From positions 1-64,000 of the forward strand of contig VRUJ01000008.1 of NCBI GenBank assembly GCA_019456165.1: a stretch of DNA of 64,000 nt, in the 5' to 3' direction. The notes under the pieces were generated by a model. The model was not told the origin of the DNA and searched no databases. It saw only the letters and a list, made by a program, of their open reading frames with translations. A program made the translations under genes and the position numbers. Shown one piece after another: positions 61,838 through 64,000 of this stretch (the stretch's first letter is position 1; each line of letters starts with the position of its first letter). The stretch is from Chloroflexota bacterium (GTDB lineage Bacteria > Chloroflexota > Anaerolineae > Anaerolineales > UBA11579).

Positions 61838-62611
61838 TTAGTTTTCTCCCGCCAATTCGCTATCGATCACCTGGGCAAATTGTTCGAAGGGAAGAGCGCC
61901 AATCAATGGTACGCCGTTAATAAAAAATGTTGGCGTGGATCGAATCCCAAATTGAGCTGCAAAATCGTAATCCGCTTGAACATCATCTGCGTAGCGGCCT
62001 TCATTTAGGCATTCTAAAAATGCCTCTGTATCCAAGTCCAGATCTAGGGCATACTGTTCGTAAGATTCACGGCTTAAACCTAGCTCCATGCTGAATAGCT
62101 GGTCATGATACGCCCAAAATGCGCCTTGTTCATGGGCGCAGAGTGCAGCTTCTGCAGCTGGGGTTGCATTTGGGTGGATGCTCTTGAGAGGGAAATCTTT
62201 GAACACGTAACGTATTTGGTCACCATATACGCTGAGTAATTGCGGATACACCTCTAAAAAATGACTGCGGCAGTAAGGGCACTCAAAATCGCTAAATTCA
62301 ATAATCGTGACGAGGGCATCATCCGGACCCAAGGATGGATCGTTTGAGCTGATGGGAATGTCATAGCGCCTGGCAGTTCCCTGGGGTTGATTTCCGGATT
62401 GAGAGGTAGTCGTGTTTTGAGCACCAATTCCGTCACCCCAGAAAACAAAACCCATCGCCAAACCCAGCAGAAAAGCCATAGGAACTAAGATGGCATAGAA
62501 ATACGATCGTTTAATAGTAAAGGTCAGCGAACTTTCTTCAAATTCGACATCTTCCCCATCATTTTCTGCATCGATTTCAATCTCTGGAACGATCTCTAAA
62601 TTGTCTGTCAT
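61838..62611 (-). CDS. DsbA-like membrane-anchored thiol oxidoreductase
   Basis: A protein of about 257 residues. I choose the ATG at 62609-62611 (MTDNLEIVPE), seven bases after a TATAAT. The N terminus is acidic and cytoplasmic, a membrane helix spans about 43-65, and an exported thioredoxin-fold domain follows. The active site is FECPYC in FSDFECPYCRSHF near residue 110, and the cis-proline loop is STPTFFING near 228. The type is the DsbA/Com1-like group that forms or reshuffles disulfides in exported proteins. No partner DsbB or VKOR gene is visible here. Confidence 0.93.
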   Translation of the reverse strand: MTDNLEIVPEIEIDAENDGEDVEFEESSLTFTIKRSYFYAILVPMAFLLGLAMGFVFWGDGIGAQNTTTSQSGNQPQGTARRYDIPISSNDPSLGPDDALVTIIEFSDFECPYCRSHFLEVYPQLLSVYGDQIRYVFKDFPLKSIHPNATPAAEAALCAHEQGAFWAYHDQLFSMELGLSRESYEQYALDLDLDTEAFLECLNEGRYADDVQADYDFAAQFGIRSTPTFFINGVPLIGALPFEQFAQVIDSELAGEN

Positions 62612-62618
62612 GGCGGGG

Positions 62619-62624
62619 ATTATA
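62619..62624 (-). promoter_or_regulatory. -10 hexamer for the DsbA-like gene
   Basis: A perfect TATAAT on the minus strand ends seven bases before the ATG, implying a leaderless transcript. No strong -35 is seen. Confidence 0.5.
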
Positions 62625-62652
62625 ACATGCACACCCCAAGATAAGCATAGAC

Positions 62653-62664
62653 TATAATTATAAT
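62653..62664 (+). promoter_or_regulatory. Tandem -10 hexamers for the DHOD-like gene
   Basis: Two consecutive TATAAT hexamers (62653-62658 and 62659-62664) lie nine and three bases before the ATG at 62668. The first would start transcription at about the ATG. It is divergent from the DsbA-like promoter 30 bases away. Confidence 0.5.
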
Positions 62665-62667
62665 CTC

Positions 62668-63423
62668 ATGTCGAAATCTCATCTGGAAATATCTCCCCCA
62701 CTGTTGAACGCTGCCGGAAGCTTGGGTTTCTATGCGGATAAGCGCGGCCCTATAGATCTATCGTCTTTAGGAGCATTCATCACAAACCCGATCAGTAAGA
62801 CAGCCCGCAAGCCCCCTCTGGGAACCAGGCTGATAGAGTTCCCTGGAGTTGCGCTGCTGCATACCGGGCATCCCAATCTGGGCTTCAGGACCGTAATGAA
62901 GCGATATGCAGCTCGCTGGGAGCGGGCAGCAATCCCAATTATCGTTCACTTATTGGCATCAGACCCCCGCGAGTTGGGAAGGATGATTTCCAGAATTGAG
63001 GAACTCGAAAATATCTCGGCAGTGGAGATAGGTTTTCGCCAGGATATCGCGCCTCAGGCGGCTATCGAATTAACAGAAGCTGCGCTTGGTGAACTTCCGG
63101 TGATCGTTCGCCTTCCATTTACGCGTACATTGGAATTAGCAAATCTGGTAGATAAAACCGGGGCTGCTGCTATCAGCTTAGGGCCGCCGCGCGGCGCGCT
63201 GCCTAACAAGGAAGGTAATATAGTACACGGCCGCATGTACGGCCCAGCAATCTTCCCACAAGCATTGGTGGTTGTGCGAGAACTGGCTGCGCAGGGCCTC
63301 CCGGTGATAGGTGTGGGTGGGATCTACACTCCCGATCAGGCAGAGATGATGCTAGCCGCCGGAGCGATTGCAGTGCAGTTGGATGCTGTCTTGTGGAGAG
63401 GGGATTGGGAATCGGATAAATAG
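62668..63423 (+). CDS. Dihydroorotate dehydrogenase-like FMN protein
   Basis: A 251-residue TIM-barrel protein related to PyrD. The N terminus (LNAAGSLGFYADK, GAFITNPISKTARK) and the C terminus (GRMYGPAIFPQALVVVREL, GVGGIYTPDQAEMMLAAGA) match the FMN-binding parts of dihydroorotate dehydrogenases. It is shorter than a true PyrD (usually about 300 residues), and I cannot find the flexible loop with the catalytic Cys/Ser base. It may be a different FMN oxidoreductase of the same fold. No other pyrimidine gene is nearby. Confidence 0.85.
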   Translation: MSKSHLEISPPLLNAAGSLGFYADKRGPIDLSSLGAFITNPISKTARKPPLGTRLIEFPGVALLHTGHPNLGFRTVMKRYAARWERAAIPIIVHLLASDPRELGRMISRIEELENISAVEIGFRQDIAPQAAIELTEAALGELPVIVRLPFTRTLELANLVDKTGAAAISLGPPRGALPNKEGNIVHGRMYGPAIFPQALVVVRELAAQGLPVIGVGGIYTPDQAEMMLAAGAIAVQLDAVLWRGDWESDK

Positions 63424-63644
63424 ATACGTCAAATGGGGATTTTTAACCATAGGTGTGGAATTATTTGTTAGACAAACCGTCGGGATTTCATAACTTATTT
63501 CTTGTCTGATACGGAAATTAATAATAATATAGAAAATGTTGCTGGGCTATTGTTTTCTAGTGGATTATCACAAAATATAGGTAGAACCCTATTTTCCATG
63601 AGCTTATCAGCCTACCAAATTAACATACATGCAAGGAGGAGAAA

Positions 63645-64000
63645 ATGAAAATAACATAAGCTTTTACCCCCCAACACAAGAAGTTGGCGTCTTCGGTTAT
63701 TATTTCTTGTTTTATTGGCGCAATCCATTGCCTGTGGCGCTTCGTCAACCTCTGAACCCGCTGTTACATTTACTCCATTACCCAGTGCAACATCAACGCC
63801 GACTAATACCCCTGTAACTCCTACACAGACCCCTCTTCCAACCCAAACCCCAACCACGACATACACTCCAACCCCAAACCTCACCGCGACTCAGGCAATA
63901 TTACAGACACAGGCTGTCGAGGATCTGATCATTGAGATCAGGTCAGAATTGGAGAATTACGATATAGCCTCGGACTCCGGTCACTTGGGCTATTCTAGCG
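63645..64000 (+). pseudogene. Lipoprotein with Thr/Pro-rich stalk, frameshifted near its start, 3' partial
   Basis: A strong AAGGAGG lies before the ATG at 63645, but that frame stops after four codons. One base further on, another frame stays open to the window end and looks genuine: HKLLPPNTRSWRLRLLFLVL, a lipobox QSIAC, then GASSTSEPAVTFTPLPSATS and a Thr/Pro-rich stalk of ~40 residues, then a soluble domain (AVEDLIIEIRSELENYD). A one-base insertion within the first four codons would explain it. The stalk matches the style of other exported proteins in this window. It is a damaged gene or carries a base-call error; the domain is unknown and cut by the edge. Confidence 0.65.

Noticed and set aside
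1-64000. CRISPR array, tRNA or rRNA genes, insertion sequences
   Set aside because: I looked for regularly spaced repeats, cloverleaf-type segments ending in GGTTCRA, rRNA-like runs and transposase motifs and found none I could support.

Overview
The window looks like chromosomal DNA from a Chloroflexota bacterium, most likely Anaerolineae or a close relative. This is inferred from several traits. Exported proteins carry long Thr/Pro-rich linkers of the TPT type. Many start codons lie only a few bases after a TATAAT-like hexamer. There is a DHH-CBS-nucleotidyltransferase of the A-adding tRNA type, and monoderm-style surface functions (sortase, lipoproteins, LTA-synthase-like enzyme). No rRNA, tRNA, CRISPR array or recognisable IS transposase was found. 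About 57 protein genes are supported.

Layout. 1-3.1 kb: a surface lipoprotein (cut by the left edge), an unusual ECF sigma factor fused to its own anti-sigma zinc finger, a membrane segment and an exported domain, and a 40-codon small ORF. 3.4-8.6 kb: a pirin gene broken by one stop codon, a heterodimeric ABC exporter pair and a cysteine-cluster protein. 8.8-17.6 kb: a minus-strand housekeeping run (folA, thyA, ribF, truB, nrnA-like, rbfA, infB, ylxR, nusA). 17.8-24.3 kb: acetyltransferase, A-adding tRNA nucleotidyltransferase, PP2C phosphatase and a VWA/FHA-type membrane protein. 24.3-30.1 kb: heparinase-like protein, glycosyltransferase, sortase and two methyltransferases. 30.3-37.6 kb: a GrdB/PrdB-family selenoprotein with an in-frame UGA and a SECIS-like hairpin; a long leader with a 24-residue leader peptide and hairpins upstream of a damaged rsgA; a tandem duplication of a polytopic membrane protein; a frameshifted GNAT gene. 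37.6-46.6 kb: ruvA, a DUF4010 membrane protein, ruvC, yebC, a UbiA prenyltransferase, AmmeMemoRadiSam radical SAM and Memo proteins, an LTA-synthase-like membrane enzyme and a MazG protein. 47-52 kb: a three-gene ABC-2 transporter, then a Rab-like small GTPase with a putative partner and an Mre11/SbcD-like phosphoesterase. 52-64 kb: threonine synthase, an AT-rich four-gene island, UDP-glucose dehydrogenase and a methyltransferase, a DsbA-like protein, a dihydroorotate-dehydrogenase-like protein and a frameshifted lipoprotein at the right edge.

The strongest candidate for an undescribed system is the AT-rich, tightly packed minus-strand operon at 54058-59197. It encodes a ParB-like protein, an SNF2-type helicase, a DUF3883/PD-(D/E)XK-like putative nuclease and a beta-class DNA methyltransferase. 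Together these read as an ATP-dependent restriction-modification-like defence system lacking a classical specificity subunit. Other notable points are the one-chain sigma/anti-sigma/surface fusion, the selenoprotein hidden by its UGA, the leader-peptide region before rsgA, and the Rab-like GTPase cluster. Four genes carry single-base-type disruptions (pirin, rsgA, GNAT, right-edge lipoprotein), so assembly or consensus error has to be weighed for each of them.
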